Counted from the first letter of the stretch, positions 1 to 8,555 are shown. The stretch: DNA of 64,000 bases from an uncultured Prevotellaceae bacterium (GCA_902775475.1 CACYME010000012.1:1-64000), one strand, 5' to 3'. Numbers and translations are program-made. The notes: generated by a model from the letters alone, not told the origin.

Positions 1-346
1 TGGCGTCATCTTCAGCTCCTCCGTCATCGAGAACGCCAAGACCCGTGTAGGCCAGGGCGCGATGATTCAGGCCGGCACCACCTTCTCCAAGGACGTGCCC
101 CCCTACATCATCTGCACCAAGCGCTCCGAGTATGGAGGCGTGAACTTCACCATGGGCAAGTACTACGGCGTCGACGACAAGACGCTCAAGCACATCGCCA
201 ACGCCTACCGACTCGTCTTCCACGGCCAGACCAGCGTCTTCGATGCCGTGATGCAGATTGAGCAGCAGGTGCCCGACGGCCCCGAAATCCGCCACATCAT
301 CGAGTTCATCCGCGCCACCAAGCTCGGCATCATCTCGAAGATGTAG
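1..346 (+). CDS. lpxA: UDP-N-acetylglucosamine acyltransferase, C-terminal part (5' end outside window)
   Basis: The frame is open from base 2 to the TAG at 344-346. The visible 114 residues begin in left-handed beta-helix coils (GVIFSSSVIENAKTRVGQG) and continue into the helical C-terminal domain, with VPPYI and the conserved AYRLVF, SVFDA and IRHIIEFIRATKLGII segments of LpxA. LpxA transfers a 3-hydroxyacyl chain from ACP to UDP-GlcNAc, the first step of lipid A synthesis, in the cytoplasm. Catalytic residues lie upstream of the window. Bacteroidota often carry more than one LpxA-like protein, so a paralogue is possible. Confidence 0.85.
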   Translation, partial: GVIFSSSVIENAKTRVGQGAMIQAGTTFSKDVPPYIICTKRSEYGGVNFTMGKYYGVDDKTLKHIANAYRLVFHGQTSVFDAVMQIEQQVPDGPEIRHIIEFIRATKLGIISKM

Positions 347-407
347 ACCCCCGCTGCCGCCATCCACTACCCCCCTCGCCCACCCGCCTTTCCCCTCCCA
401 TATAGGG

Positions 408-740
408 GATGGGCTACGAACAAATAGGTCAGCAGCTTTATTATTGCGCACAAAGAAAAGCCCCGCAGCTCGAAAGACCTCTCGCTTCCCCACACAGGCA
501 GAGATGAGCGGAAAAAGGCGGCGAGAAATTGGGACCAGGCCACACCGGAGCGGGAAAAAGGCCTCGCCTTTTTCGTTGGCAGCGGACGCCGCCGATATTG
601 GCAGCGGCCGCTGCCAATAATGGCAGCGGGCGCTGCCAATAATGGCAGCGGGCGGGAAAAACATTGACAGCGGCCGCTGCCTTCCACGCAGAGAACAGGG
701 GGAGCTACGCACAAATAGGTCGCTATATCATTGCCAAAGA
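408..740. repeat. Interspersed repeat element, copy 1
   Basis: This stretch of about 330 bp is matched in reverse orientation at about 27150-27412. Shared blocks include the end motif around CAAATAGGTC, GCGCACAAAGAAAAGCC, GAAAGACCTCTCGCTTCCCC, GGACCAGGCC, GAGCGGGAAAAAGGC and GAGAACAGGGGGAGCTACG. This copy carries extra units of GGCAGCGGCCGCTGCC type separated by AATAAT or ATATT (about 585-680). Both ends carry a related motif in the same direction (ACAAATAGGTC followed by a TAT-ATTG block). The minus frame 714-367 stays open and encodes a peptide similar to the open frame of the other copy. Confidence 0.75.
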
Positions 741-1648
741 AAATACCTCGACCTCATTGAGCTGGTTCGCTTAGGGTCTCACTCTGAGCTTTTTAGCTAA
801 TCCGTAGTCGTCGCTGCAGGATGGAACGGTGAACAGGAACACAGAGAAACTAATTATCTACAATTCTCAGCCTTTTTTGCAGTTTTATTGGAAGAAAAGG
901 CTTGTATTTCTAAATAATTTTGTAATTTTGCAAACGGTTCGGGGAGAAATCCGGGCCGATAACGAAGCATTTGCTATTATTTCGCGTTGAACCAAAATGC
1001 CTAGGAAACAATTTGGAATAAAACACGCTCAGAAGTAATAGAGATTGCGGGGTGCTGGAACTGTGGCATCCCCATTCCCTTCCTTTATAGCAATGTATTC
1101 TCGCCATCAGGCATGATACATTCTTATTGGAAGGGTGGGGTTCCAATTCCTAGGCATGCCCCAAAGTTCAACGCATAAGGATGGCATCATGCCTTTTTGT
1201 GTGTCGGCGATTAATAGTCAGGTGCTGATACTAATAACATAAATACAATCAATCGCTTATGGACAATTCTTACAAAACACCTTCAAAAGACTTCGTCGTT
1301 ATAGATGTTGAGTATGCATCATTTCCAGAACAGAGTATCAGCAATCATTAAATGGCCAAAAGCTCATGATAATTTCGGGCCGTGGTGGCTAACTATAACA
1401 ATGTCTTTTTTTCTTGCTAATGGACGCAAAAGGCTATTTTGAGTAACTTGCAGGCCGTTCTATAGAAATCATTCGCAACCACTAAGAATCCGCTTATGCC
1501 ACAGAACAGAACACAATGGCGGTACAGTCTTCTGAGGCAAAGAGCGCTTGTAACTTTCTGAAAGGCAAAAGATTACACTAAGCAAAAAAAAAACGTTGCG
1601 AAAAATTTGCAACGAAATGGCGAATTGGCGAAAGCATCGTAGCCGTTG
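741..1648. other. Gene-poor region, mostly unassigned
   Basis: No convincing full-length gene is seen. A Bacteroidota-like -7 box (TAATTTTG, 923-930, plus strand) lies at its start with no clear gene after it. A short exonuclease-like remnant sits at 1259-1351. The AT content and lack of long frames differ from the flanking genes and suggest decayed or insertion-derived DNA. Confidence 0.5.
1259..1351 (+). pseudogene. Possible remnant of a DEDD-type 3'-5' exonuclease N-terminus
   Basis: A 30-codon frame encodes a short leader then DFVVIDVEYASF, which resembles the first exonuclease motif (D-x-E) at the start of DnaQ-like 3'-5' exonucleases of Bacteroidota. It stops at TAA (1349-1351), long before the other catalytic motifs. 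The following bases give no continuation that I recognise in any frame. The match rests on about a dozen residues, so this is tentative. Confidence 0.3.
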
Positions 1649-1909
1649 CTACTGCCGCATCATTCTGACGCGGAAACTCTCATTGAGGCTGTTCAGGTAG
1701 ATGGTGGCTGTCATCTGACCGTTGTTGGTGCGGACGACTTCGATGCGGATGCTCTCCTTGTCTTCGTTGTCGTTGAAGCTGTAGGCCTTCCATGCGGTGC
1801 CTCGTAGCTGCATGTCGCTGTTGCCGTCGTAGAACGTTTCGTTGTCGTCGCTGCTGATGGTGCAAGTGTCCGCCGAGCAGAGAATCATGATAGCCATGAG
1901 TGCTATCAT
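1649..1909 (-). CDS. Small putative secreted protein, possibly truncated
   Basis: From the ATG at 1909 the frame gives 86 residues with a hydrophobic N-terminus (MIALMAIMILCSADT), then a polar, Asp/Asn-rich chain ending NESFRVRMMRQ. The frame can be extended to 1966, but those extra codons lie in the left arm of the perfect palindrome 1916-2020, so the internal start is preferred; the palindrome may have displaced the original 5' end and promoter. No family is recognised. It could be a spurious or decayed frame. Confidence 0.4.
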   Translation of the reverse strand: MIALMAIMILCSADTCTISSDDNETFYDGNSDMQLRGTAWKAYSFNDNEDKESIRIEVVRTNNGQMTATIYLNSLNESFRVRMMRQ

Positions 1910-1915
1910 TCCTAT

Positions 1916-2020
1916 GTAACCATCCCACTTCTGACGTGCCCTCACAAAATTAGCGGCATCACCCATTTTTGGTGTGATGCCGCTAATTTTGTGAGGGCAC
2001 GTCAGAAGTGGGATGGTTAC
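1916..2020. repeat. Perfect inverted repeat, 47-bp arms, 11-bp spacer
   Basis: Bases 1916-1962 are the exact reverse complement of 1974-2020, with an 11-base spacer (1963-1973). The arms contain CCCTCACAAAATTAGCGGC and its complement. No mismatch was found in 47 bp, far beyond a normal terminator stem. It lies directly upstream of the small minus-strand frame and next to an end motif of the interspersed repeat at 2028-2056. Confidence 0.9.
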
Positions 2021-2027
2021 TTTTTAC

Positions 2028-2058
2028 ATGGCAATGATATAGCAGTTGACCTATCCTG
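2028..2058. repeat. Isolated end motif of the interspersed repeat
   Basis: The bases GGCAATGATATAGCAG and GTTGACCTAT match the ends of the elements at about 704-738 (reverse complement) and 27150-27175. Only the end is present here, next to the 3' end of the GH3 gene. Confidence 0.6.
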
Positions 2059-2087
2059 CCCCGCAGGGGGCTACCCCCCGGCTCGCG

Positions 2088-4463
2088 CTATTTCAGGGTG
2101 AAGGGGAGGCGTGCGGCTATCTGGCTGGCGGAAGTTCCCACGAGGGCCTCGAAGGCACCGGGCTCGCAGGTCCACTGGTGGGCCTGCTCATCGTAGAAGC
2201 TCAGTGCCTGACGGTCGATGACGAGACTGACGGTCTGCGTCTCGCCGGGCTGGAGCATCACCTTGCGGAAGGCTTTCAGTTCCTTCACGGGGCGGGGCAC
2301 GCTGCACTTCAGGTCGCTGACATAGAGCTGCACCACCTCGGCTCCGGCACGGTTGCCCGTATTGGTCACGTCGACGCTCACGGTGAGCCGTCCGTCGGCG
2401 GTCATCTCACGCTTGTCGGCCTTGGCGTTCGAGAGCTTGAACGTGGTATAGCTGAGTCCATAGCCGAAGGGGAAAAGGGCTGAAAGTTGAGGGTTGAGGG
2501 TTGAGGGTTTAGATACTTTTGTCTTGCTGGCAGAAGTAACGTCTTTCAGCCCTAAACTCTTATCTCTCAACAACCTGGCTTTTTCCTTGGCAGGCAGGTC
2601 GGTCCAGCGGTAGCCCACGAAGACGCCTTCGGCATACTCCTCGTCGATGATGTCGTTGTTGTGATGGGCAACTTCGGGATGACGCCACGTGCCGGGATAG
2701 GTGCCCAGAGCGTGGGCAGCGCACTGGTCGAGCGAGGCATACCACGTGAAGGGCAGCTTGCCCGAGGGGTTCACGTCGCCACAGAGCACGCTGGCCAGCG
2801 CCTCGCCGGCCTCGGAGCCGATGAACCACCCCTGCACCACGGCAGGCACGCGGCTAAGCCACGGCATGGCCACGGGGTTGCCCGAGATGCAGACGAAGAC
2901 GATGCGCGGATTGACATCGGCCAGGGCCTCGATGAGCTCGTCCTGGCCGTAGGGCAGCGCATACTCCTTGCGGTCGTGGCCCTCGCAGTCCTGGTAGTCG
3001 CTCTTGTTCAGCCCGCCGAAGACGATGACCACGTCGGCCTCGCGGGCTTTCTCCACAGCCTCGCGGCGCAGCTCCTCAGGCGAGCGGGTGTCGCGGAGCG
3101 AGCGGCCCACGGTGACGCCGTTGTAGCTCTGCACGGTGTCGCCCACGTAGCCACGGGCAAAGACGACGGTGGAGCTGGAAGAGAGGCGCGAGACAAGCCC
3201 GTCGAGGGGGAGCACCTCCTTCTGCACCTTGAGCGACGAGGAGCCGCCGCCCACGGTCATCATCTTGATGGCGTTCTCGCCCACCACGAGCACCTTCCTA
3301 TACTTCTGCAAATCGAGGGGCAGCAGCGGGGCGGCCTGGGGGAGGTTGGAGGGGGCGGCATTCTTCAGCAACACGATGCCCTCCTGGGCTATCTGCAGGG
3401 CAGCAGCATAGTGGGCGTCGGAACAGAGGGCACCATAGGGGCGCTGGCGGTTCATGGTGGTGCGGAAGTGGAGGCGCAGCACGCGGCGCACCTTCTCGTC
3501 GAGCTCGCGGGTGGTGTACTTTCCGCTGAGGATGGCCTGCTTGTAGGGCTGCGCCAGGAAATAGCTCTCGTAGGCGTTCGAGGCACCCATCGTCAGGCCG
3601 TTGGTCCACGAGCCCATCTCCAGGTCGAGACCGTTGCGGACAGCCTCGTCGGTGTCGTGGCAGCCGCCCCAGTCGCTGATGACCACGCCGTCGAAGCCCC
3701 AGTCGCGTTTCAGCACCTGGTTCAGCAGCGTGACGTTATGACAGTTGTGTTGGTTCTGATAGAGGTTGTAGGCACCCATGAGACTCCATGCCCCACCCTC
3801 CTGCACGGCAGCGCGGAAGGCAGGCAGATAGATTTCGTGGAGGGCGCGCTCGCTGACGATGACGTTCACCTGGTGGCGGTACTCCTCGTCGTTGTTCAGC
3901 GCATAGTGCTTCACGCAGGCGGCCACGCCCTTCGACTGCAGGCCCTTGACGTAAGGAGCCACCATGCACGAGGCGAGACAGGGGTCTTCGCCCATGTACT
4001 CGAAGTTGCGACCGTTCAGGGGTGTGCGCAAAATGTTGACGCCGGGGCCCAGGATGACGTTCTTGCCGCGATAGAGGGCTTCCTCGCCCAGGCTCTCGCC
4101 GTAGAGGCGGGCCATCGCGGGGTTCCACGTTGCTGCCAGACAGGTGAGGGCAGGGAAGGCCACGCACGAGTCGTTGGTCTGTCCGGCCTGCTCCCACTCG
4201 TCCCAGAGCACGTCGGGACGCACGCCGTGGGGGCCGTCGTCGGTCCACAGGTCGGGGATGCCCAGACGGGGCACGCCGGCTGCCGAGAACTTCGACTGGG
4301 CATGGACGACGCGCAGTTTCTCGTCGAGCGTCATGCGGCTGAGGGCATCGCTGACGCGCTGCTCCAGCGGCTTCGACTCATCGAGATAGACAGGCAGACG
4401 CTCCTGCCCCCTGACGACGGTGGTCGCCAGGACGGACAGGAGCGCGATGATGGTTCTTTTCAT
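2088..4463 (-). CDS. GH3 family beta-glucosidase (periplasmic), last gene of PUL1
   Basis: This 791-residue exo-beta-glucosidase has a signal peptide (1-20), the GH3 (alpha/beta)8 domain (about 25-345), the alpha/beta sandwich (about 365-640) and a fibronectin III-like tail (about 665-790). The nucleophile is D264 in VISDWG; the acid/base is probably E494 in the CEGHDR motif. KHYALNNDE and GRNFEYMGEDP are typical GH3 blocks. It probably releases glucose from oligosaccharides made by the neighbouring GH30. Two oddities are short peptides encoded by repeats: APSNLPQ at about 370-377 and KPSTLNPQLSAL at about 652-663, both in loops. The gene starts 22 bp after the stop of the SusE/F-like gene, as an operon. 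Confidence 0.93.
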   Translation of the reverse strand: MKRTIIALLSVLATTVVRGQERLPVYLDESKPLEQRVSDALSRMTLDEKLRVVHAQSKFSAAGVPRLGIPDLWTDDGPHGVRPDVLWDEWEQAGQTNDSCVAFPALTCLAATWNPAMARLYGESLGEEALYRGKNVILGPGVNILRTPLNGRNFEYMGEDPCLASCMVAPYVKGLQSKGVAACVKHYALNNDEEYRHQVNVIVSERALHEIYLPAFRAAVQEGGAWSLMGAYNLYQNQHNCHNVTLLNQVLKRDWGFDGVVISDWGGCHDTDEAVRNGLDLEMGSWTNGLTMGASNAYESYFLAQPYKQAILSGKYTTRELDEKVRRVLRLHFRTTMNRQRPYGALCSDAHYAAALQIAQEGIVLLKNAAPSNLPQAAPLLPLDLQKYRKVLVVGENAIKMMTVGGGSSSLKVQKEVLPLDGLVSRLSSSSTVVFARGYVGDTVQSYNGVTVGRSLRDTRSPEELRREAVEKAREADVVIVFGGLNKSDYQDCEGHDRKEYALPYGQDELIEALADVNPRIVFVCISGNPVAMPWLSRVPAVVQGWFIGSEAGEALASVLCGDVNPSGKLPFTWYASLDQCAAHALGTYPGTWRHPEVAHHNNDIIDEEYAEGVFVGYRWTDLPAKEKARLLRDKSLGLKDVTSASKTKVSKPSTLNPQLSALFPFGYGLSYTTFKLSNAKADKREMTADGRLTVSVDVTNTGNRAGAEVVQLYVSDLKCSVPRPVKELKAFRKVMLQPGETQTVSLVIDRQALSFYDEQAHQWTCEPGAFEALVGTSASQIAARLPFTLK

Positions 4464-4485
4464 AAGCAGTCTTGAGGTTGAGCGG

Positions 4486-6849
4486 TTACTTCACGACCTT
4501 TTTGCCGTTCTGGATGTAGATGCCGTGCTGTGCAGGACTGTCCATGCGGACGCCGGTGAGCGTATAGACGGCGTTGTCGGCCTGTCCGTTCACCAGGATG
4601 CTGCTAACCGACGTGGGCAGCTGTACGCCAGCACCGGTCTCGTCGGTGGCCTTCTGGACGGTCATCACGGGCATGTCGCCGGTGCGGTCGAGGATGACCA
4701 CGTAGGTGTCGCCATCGGCCAGGGCCTCCACCTGGAAGATGTTGCCCGTGTCGCTGTCGCCGTCGTTGATGCGGAAATACTGGTCGCCCTCGCCAGCCTT
4801 GATCTCATAGGCACCAAGGCTCAGCTCGCCGTCCCAGCCCTGACCGGCACCGTAGAACTTGAAGCTCTCGCCACCGCCGACGCCACTGCGCAGCTGCTTG
4901 CCGATGGTCAGCGTCAGGGTGTAGACCTTGTCGGCAATCTGAGCGAGGCTGACCGACTGGTCGAGCGAGGGATTCCAGCCGTTGGACTCGCCCCAGCCGT
5001 TGGGATTGACGGCGAAGGAAGGCTTGCCGAAGCCGTTGCCGCCGTTGGCATACATGGCACCGCCCTCGTTGAACGTGGCTGCGCTATTGTCGTCCTTGAG
5101 CGGATAGATGTGGAAGCACTTCTGGCCGAGCTTGGCGGCTACGCGGTAGTTGCCGCTGAGGGCCTTGAAGGTGAACGAGCCGTCGGCGTTCTTCTTGAAG
5201 TAGTCGGGATTGTAGTAGAAGTCAGCGGCAGCCACGACGTCGGCACCCGTGCCGGCCATCACGTAGGAAGCGCCCTTCACGAGCTGGCCCGTGTAGACAT
5301 AGTCGTCGCCCACGGCCTGCATCTCAACACCGTTGAAGGTGGGCTTGGCCACGCCAGAGGGAACGAACTCGACGGTCACCTTGCCGGGAATGGCCTTCAC
5401 GTCGTTCTCCATGTCCCAGGGCTGATAGCCGTTGAGGTCGATGGTGAGCACGAGCTTGTCGCCCTTGCCCATCGAGGCGCCGTTGTCGAAGATGTTGCCA
5501 TCGTCGCCGCCACGCTGGTAGGTCTCGTTGCCGTTCTCGTCGTAGGTCCACTGCCCTTCGGGGGCGTTGATGTGCAGGTAGGCATTGTCGGCCATGGCGA
5601 GGTCTTCGCCGTGGAACTCATAGCCCCAGCCATACTGGCCGAAGAACTTGAAGTTGATGCCCGTGCTGATTTCCTGTCCGACGGTCAGACCAATCTTGTA
5701 GACGTTGGGGCTCACCTGAGCCAGGGGGATGCTGTTGGCCAGGCTGGCGCTCCAGTTGGAGTTGTTGGCAGCGTAGGAGGGCTGGCCCACGTTGGAGCCG
5801 ATGAGCCACACGGCCTTGCCTTCGGTGAAGGTGGCAGGAGCGTCGTAGGTGCCGGGGATGATCTTGATGTAGTTCAGCGCCGGCATGAGGACAACGGCGT
5901 AGTTGCCGCTGACGGCATTGAACCGGAACTTGCCGCCGCCCAGCCTGGTGGCAGCGAACTCGTCGACGTAGGCATCGGCCAGGGTCATCTCGGCAGCCTC
6001 TTCGTTGCCGATGGTGAACTCAGCACCCTGCTCCAGGGCGCCTTCATAGATGAAGTAGTTGCCGCGCTTCGTCATGTCAGCGCCATTGAAGGTGGGGAAG
6101 CTGCTCACCACCCGCTCCCTGTAGTCGACGGTGATGATGCCGGGCGTCGGGCCCATGTCGAAGTTGATGACGAGCGTGTCGCCATCGGCAAACTCGGCAC
6201 CGCTGACGGCGCGGATGTTACCCTTGTCGCCCGTGTCCTCGGGGTTCTGGCCGTTGATGCGCAGCCAGGGGTTGTCGGCCATGTGGACCATGCCGCCGTC
6301 GGTGTCGCTGAGCACGTCGCCGCCCCAGTTCGGGCCCTTGAAGAACTTGAAGTTGACGGCGTTGCCATCGAGCTGTTGACCGATGACGAGCACCATGCGG
6401 TACTTGTCGTAACCCACCTGCGGCACGGGCACGTCCTTGCCACCGCCCCAGTGGATGCCGTTGGTCTCCCACGTGGGGAAGCCAATGTTCTCGCCGTTCA
6501 CGTAGAGGGCGTGGTTGATGTCCCAGTTGGCGGCGACGCTCTCGGGGTCGTCCGACATCTTCAGGTCAACCTTCACATACTTCAGGTTCTCGTCGAGTGT
6601 CAGGAAGTAGGCAAACTCTGGGGTTCCGAAGCCGCGGAATGTCCAAACGTTGCCCTCCTTGTGGGTGAAGAAGCCGGGCTGGGCATACCAGCTGGCATCG
6701 GTGCCGGGCAGGATGTAGTCCTGACCCTGCACGAGCGTACCGTCATAACCTTTCGTACCGTCGACCACCAGCTCGGTCTGGGCCTGAGCGGTGGCGGTGC
6801 CTGCCAGCAATGCGATGGCGAGGCCCATTTGTGTAAACCATTTTTTCAT
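4486..6849 (-). CDS. SusE/SusF-like surface or secreted glycan-binding protein with three repeated modules
   Basis: The protein is 787 residues from the ATG at 6849, which begins the signal peptide MKKWFTQMGLAIALLAGTAT; the frame stays open upstream but that part overlaps GH30. Three repeats of roughly 230 residues follow, each with a FNG...Y-F/Y-G-L start, a SGNYAV/SGNYRVAAKL beta segment, a GxPSxAxNxxxW segment and a GKVTVEF-type strand. This is the layout of SusE/SusF outer-surface starch-binding proteins and their DUF5115/DUF5121-type relatives. The last 40 residues (VYTLTGVRM...GIYIQNGKKVVK) look like a type IX secretion sorting tail rather than a lipoprotein anchor. Its place between GH30 and GH3 suggests glucan capture. 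Binding specificity is inferred. Confidence 0.75.
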   Translation of the reverse strand: MKKWFTQMGLAIALLAGTATAQAQTELVVDGTKGYDGTLVQGQDYILPGTDASWYAQPGFFTHKEGNVWTFRGFGTPEFAYFLTLDENLKYVKVDLKMSDDPESVAANWDINHALYVNGENIGFPTWETNGIHWGGGKDVPVPQVGYDKYRMVLVIGQQLDGNAVNFKFFKGPNWGGDVLSDTDGGMVHMADNPWLRINGQNPEDTGDKGNIRAVSGAEFADGDTLVINFDMGPTPGIITVDYRERVVSSFPTFNGADMTKRGNYFIYEGALEQGAEFTIGNEEAAEMTLADAYVDEFAATRLGGGKFRFNAVSGNYAVVLMPALNYIKIIPGTYDAPATFTEGKAVWLIGSNVGQPSYAANNSNWSASLANSIPLAQVSPNVYKIGLTVGQEISTGINFKFFGQYGWGYEFHGEDLAMADNAYLHINAPEGQWTYDENGNETYQRGGDDGNIFDNGASMGKGDKLVLTIDLNGYQPWDMENDVKAIPGKVTVEFVPSGVAKPTFNGVEMQAVGDDYVYTGQLVKGASYVMAGTGADVVAAADFYYNPDYFKKNADGSFTFKALSGNYRVAAKLGQKCFHIYPLKDDNSAATFNEGGAMYANGGNGFGKPSFAVNPNGWGESNGWNPSLDQSVSLAQIADKVYTLTLTIGKQLRSGVGGGESFKFYGAGQGWDGELSLGAYEIKAGEGDQYFRINDGDSDTGNIFQVEALADGDTYVVILDRTGDMPVMTVQKATDETGAGVQLPTSVSSILVNGQADNAVYTLTGVRMDSPAQHGIYIQNGKKVVK

Positions 6850-6884
6850 AATCAGTTGTTGTTTGTTGTTAGTATTTTTGGTTG

Positions 6885-8498
6885 TTACTGTATGATTTCC
6901 TTGCGACCCTGACGCACGTAGATGCCGGGCTGTGAGGGGTAGTCCACCCTGCAGCCGTTCAGGGTGTAGTAGGTGGCATCGGTGTTGCCGGCCGAGGGGC
7001 TGAGCACGCGGCTCACCAGGTCGGTGTCCATCAGCAGCGACACCACGGCACGGCGGGGCACATAGAGCGGATAGCGGTGGTTGCCATCGGCCACGTGGAT
7101 GTTCAGCTCCTTGTCGGTGGCGTTGTAGAGCACCAGGGCCAGCGTGCCGTCGGGATTGCGGAAGGCGGCATAGGTGACGCCGTCGTACCACCAGCCCTGC
7201 GTGCCGATGCGGACGGCACCGGGGCGCACCACGGCCGAGAGGTGGCAGATGGTGTAGTAGTGGGAATTGAGCGTGTACGACTGGTAGTCGTTGCTGATGT
7301 CGATGGCGCCGAAGCAGGTCTGGCATCCCCCGTCGAGGTTGGGACCGCGGTTCATGTCGAGCATGAAGTTCCACACGATGGCTGCACGGCAGTGCTTCAG
7401 CATGGTGTTCAGGCCCACGTTCACCATATTGTCGGCCAGCGAGGTGTCCAGGTTGCGCCCGTTGTTCCACGTGCCTATGCTGGCCTCGGTGAAGATGAGT
7501 TCCTTCTCGGGATAGAGGTCGTGGATGGTGTTCAGCTCGTCGCTATTGCCGCCATAGTTGTGGTAGGCGGCACCCACGATGAGCTCCTTGCCCTCGAAGT
7601 CCTTGCCCTCGTACACCTTATAAATCTTGGCGGGATACTGCTGCTCGCTCTCCTTGCCGTCGTAGTTGTAGTTGTGGTCGAAGAGGTAGATTTTCGTGGT
7701 CAGCCCGGCCTGCTTGAAGGCGGGGGCCAGCTGCTGCACGAAGCCCGCCTGCTCGTTCCACGGCATGTAGAGCGAGGCGCAGTTGCCGGGGTTCAGCGGC
7801 TCGTTTTGCGGGCTGACGGCATAGATGTTGATGCCCTCCTGGCGGAAGGCCTCGACGAACTTCACGAAGTAGGCGGCGTAGGCCTTGTAGTAGGAGGGGT
7901 TCAGGTGGCCGTCGGTCCACGAGTTGTGCAGTGTGCGCTCGTTCATGCTCCTCACCTTCATCCAGCGCGGACAGGTCCAGGGAGCAGCGATAATCTTCAG
8001 GTTGGGGTTGATGGCGAGAATCTCCTTCAGCACGGGAATGACGTACTGCGTCTCATCGGTGTAGAGACGGAAATGGCGCAGCAGGTCGTCGTCGGGTCCC
8101 TTTTCGTCGCACAGCGAGTACTCGGTGCTGGAGAAGTCGTTGCAGCCCAGCGAGATGCGGGCATAGCTCACGCCGTAGCCCTCGGTGGTGGAGAAGGTCT
8201 TCTTCAGCAGGGCGGTGCGGGCCTCGGGCGTCATCTTCAGCAGGTTGTAGCACGAGGAGTAGGTGATGGCGAAGCCGAAGCCGTCGATGCTCTGGAAGCG
8301 TTCCTCGGGTTTCAGCACGATGGCGCTGCGCACGTTGGTGCTCTGCTCGCCCTCTATGGCCTCCTGCTCCAGCGAGTAGGTGCGCGTGCCGTCGGTGGTG
8401 TAGCGCACGGCCTTCTGAGCACTGGCGCATGCCGTCGTCAGCAGCAGGACGGCGAGCAGGAAACGGGCTGGTCTATGACTTGTAAAACTTGTTTTCAT
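6885..8498 (-). CDS. GH30 family glycoside hydrolase, probable endo-beta-1,6-glucanase
   Basis: This 537-residue secreted enzyme has a signal peptide (to about residue 27), a GH30 (beta/alpha)8 barrel with its side beta domain, and a C-terminal sorting-like tail (YYTLNGCRV...GIYVRQGRK). The catalytic acid/base is E233 in SPQNEPLN and the nucleophile E338 in LIFTEASIG. The QSIDGFGFAIT and AAPWTCPRWMK blocks are typical of GH30. In Bacteroides, a GH30/GH3 pair next to a SusCD pair degrades beta-1,6-glucan (pustulan, yeast wall), so that substrate is inferred; a glucosylceramidase-like activity cannot be excluded. Separated from the SusE/F-like gene by 35 bp. Confidence 0.9.
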   Translation of the reverse strand: MKTSFTSHRPARFLLAVLLLTTACASAQKAVRYTTDGTRTYSLEQEAIEGEQSTNVRSAIVLKPEERFQSIDGFGFAITYSSCYNLLKMTPEARTALLKKTFSTTEGYGVSYARISLGCNDFSSTEYSLCDEKGPDDDLLRHFRLYTDETQYVIPVLKEILAINPNLKIIAAPWTCPRWMKVRSMNERTLHNSWTDGHLNPSYYKAYAAYFVKFVEAFRQEGINIYAVSPQNEPLNPGNCASLYMPWNEQAGFVQQLAPAFKQAGLTTKIYLFDHNYNYDGKESEQQYPAKIYKVYEGKDFEGKELIVGAAYHNYGGNSDELNTIHDLYPEKELIFTEASIGTWNNGRNLDTSLADNMVNVGLNTMLKHCRAAIVWNFMLDMNRGPNLDGGCQTCFGAIDISNDYQSYTLNSHYYTICHLSAVVRPGAVRIGTQGWWYDGVTYAAFRNPDGTLALVLYNATDKELNIHVADGNHRYPLYVPRRAVVSLLMDTDLVSRVLSPSAGNTDATYYTLNGCRVDYPSQPGIYVRQGRKEIIQ

Positions 8499-8555
8499 TC
8501 GTGCAATTTCGTCTTAATTCGTTGTCTTGATGGAAGTTCAAGAATAGGATGGCTT

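Noticed and set aside
600-680. GGCAGCGGCCGCTGCC units as a CRISPR-like array
   Set aside because: Units are few, spacers are only 5-6 bp and similar, and no cas gene is present; they are part of the interspersed repeat.
910-1146. Minus-strand frame of 78 codons
   Set aside because: No protein features, and its DNA shows a plus-strand promoter-like box instead.
2661-4475. Long plus-strand frame (604 codons) opposite GH3
   Set aside because: It is antisense to a clear GH3 gene; the composition (Ala/Val/Gly/His-rich) is the usual shadow of GC-rich coding DNA.
4420-6912. Plus-strand frame of 830 codons opposite the SusE/F-like gene
   Set aside because: Antisense shadow with no domain and no promoter; the minus strand has signal peptide and repeated modules.
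6850-7470. 5' extension of the SusE/F-like gene
   Set aside because: The extension overlaps GH30 codons in another frame; the signal peptide at 6849 marks the true start.
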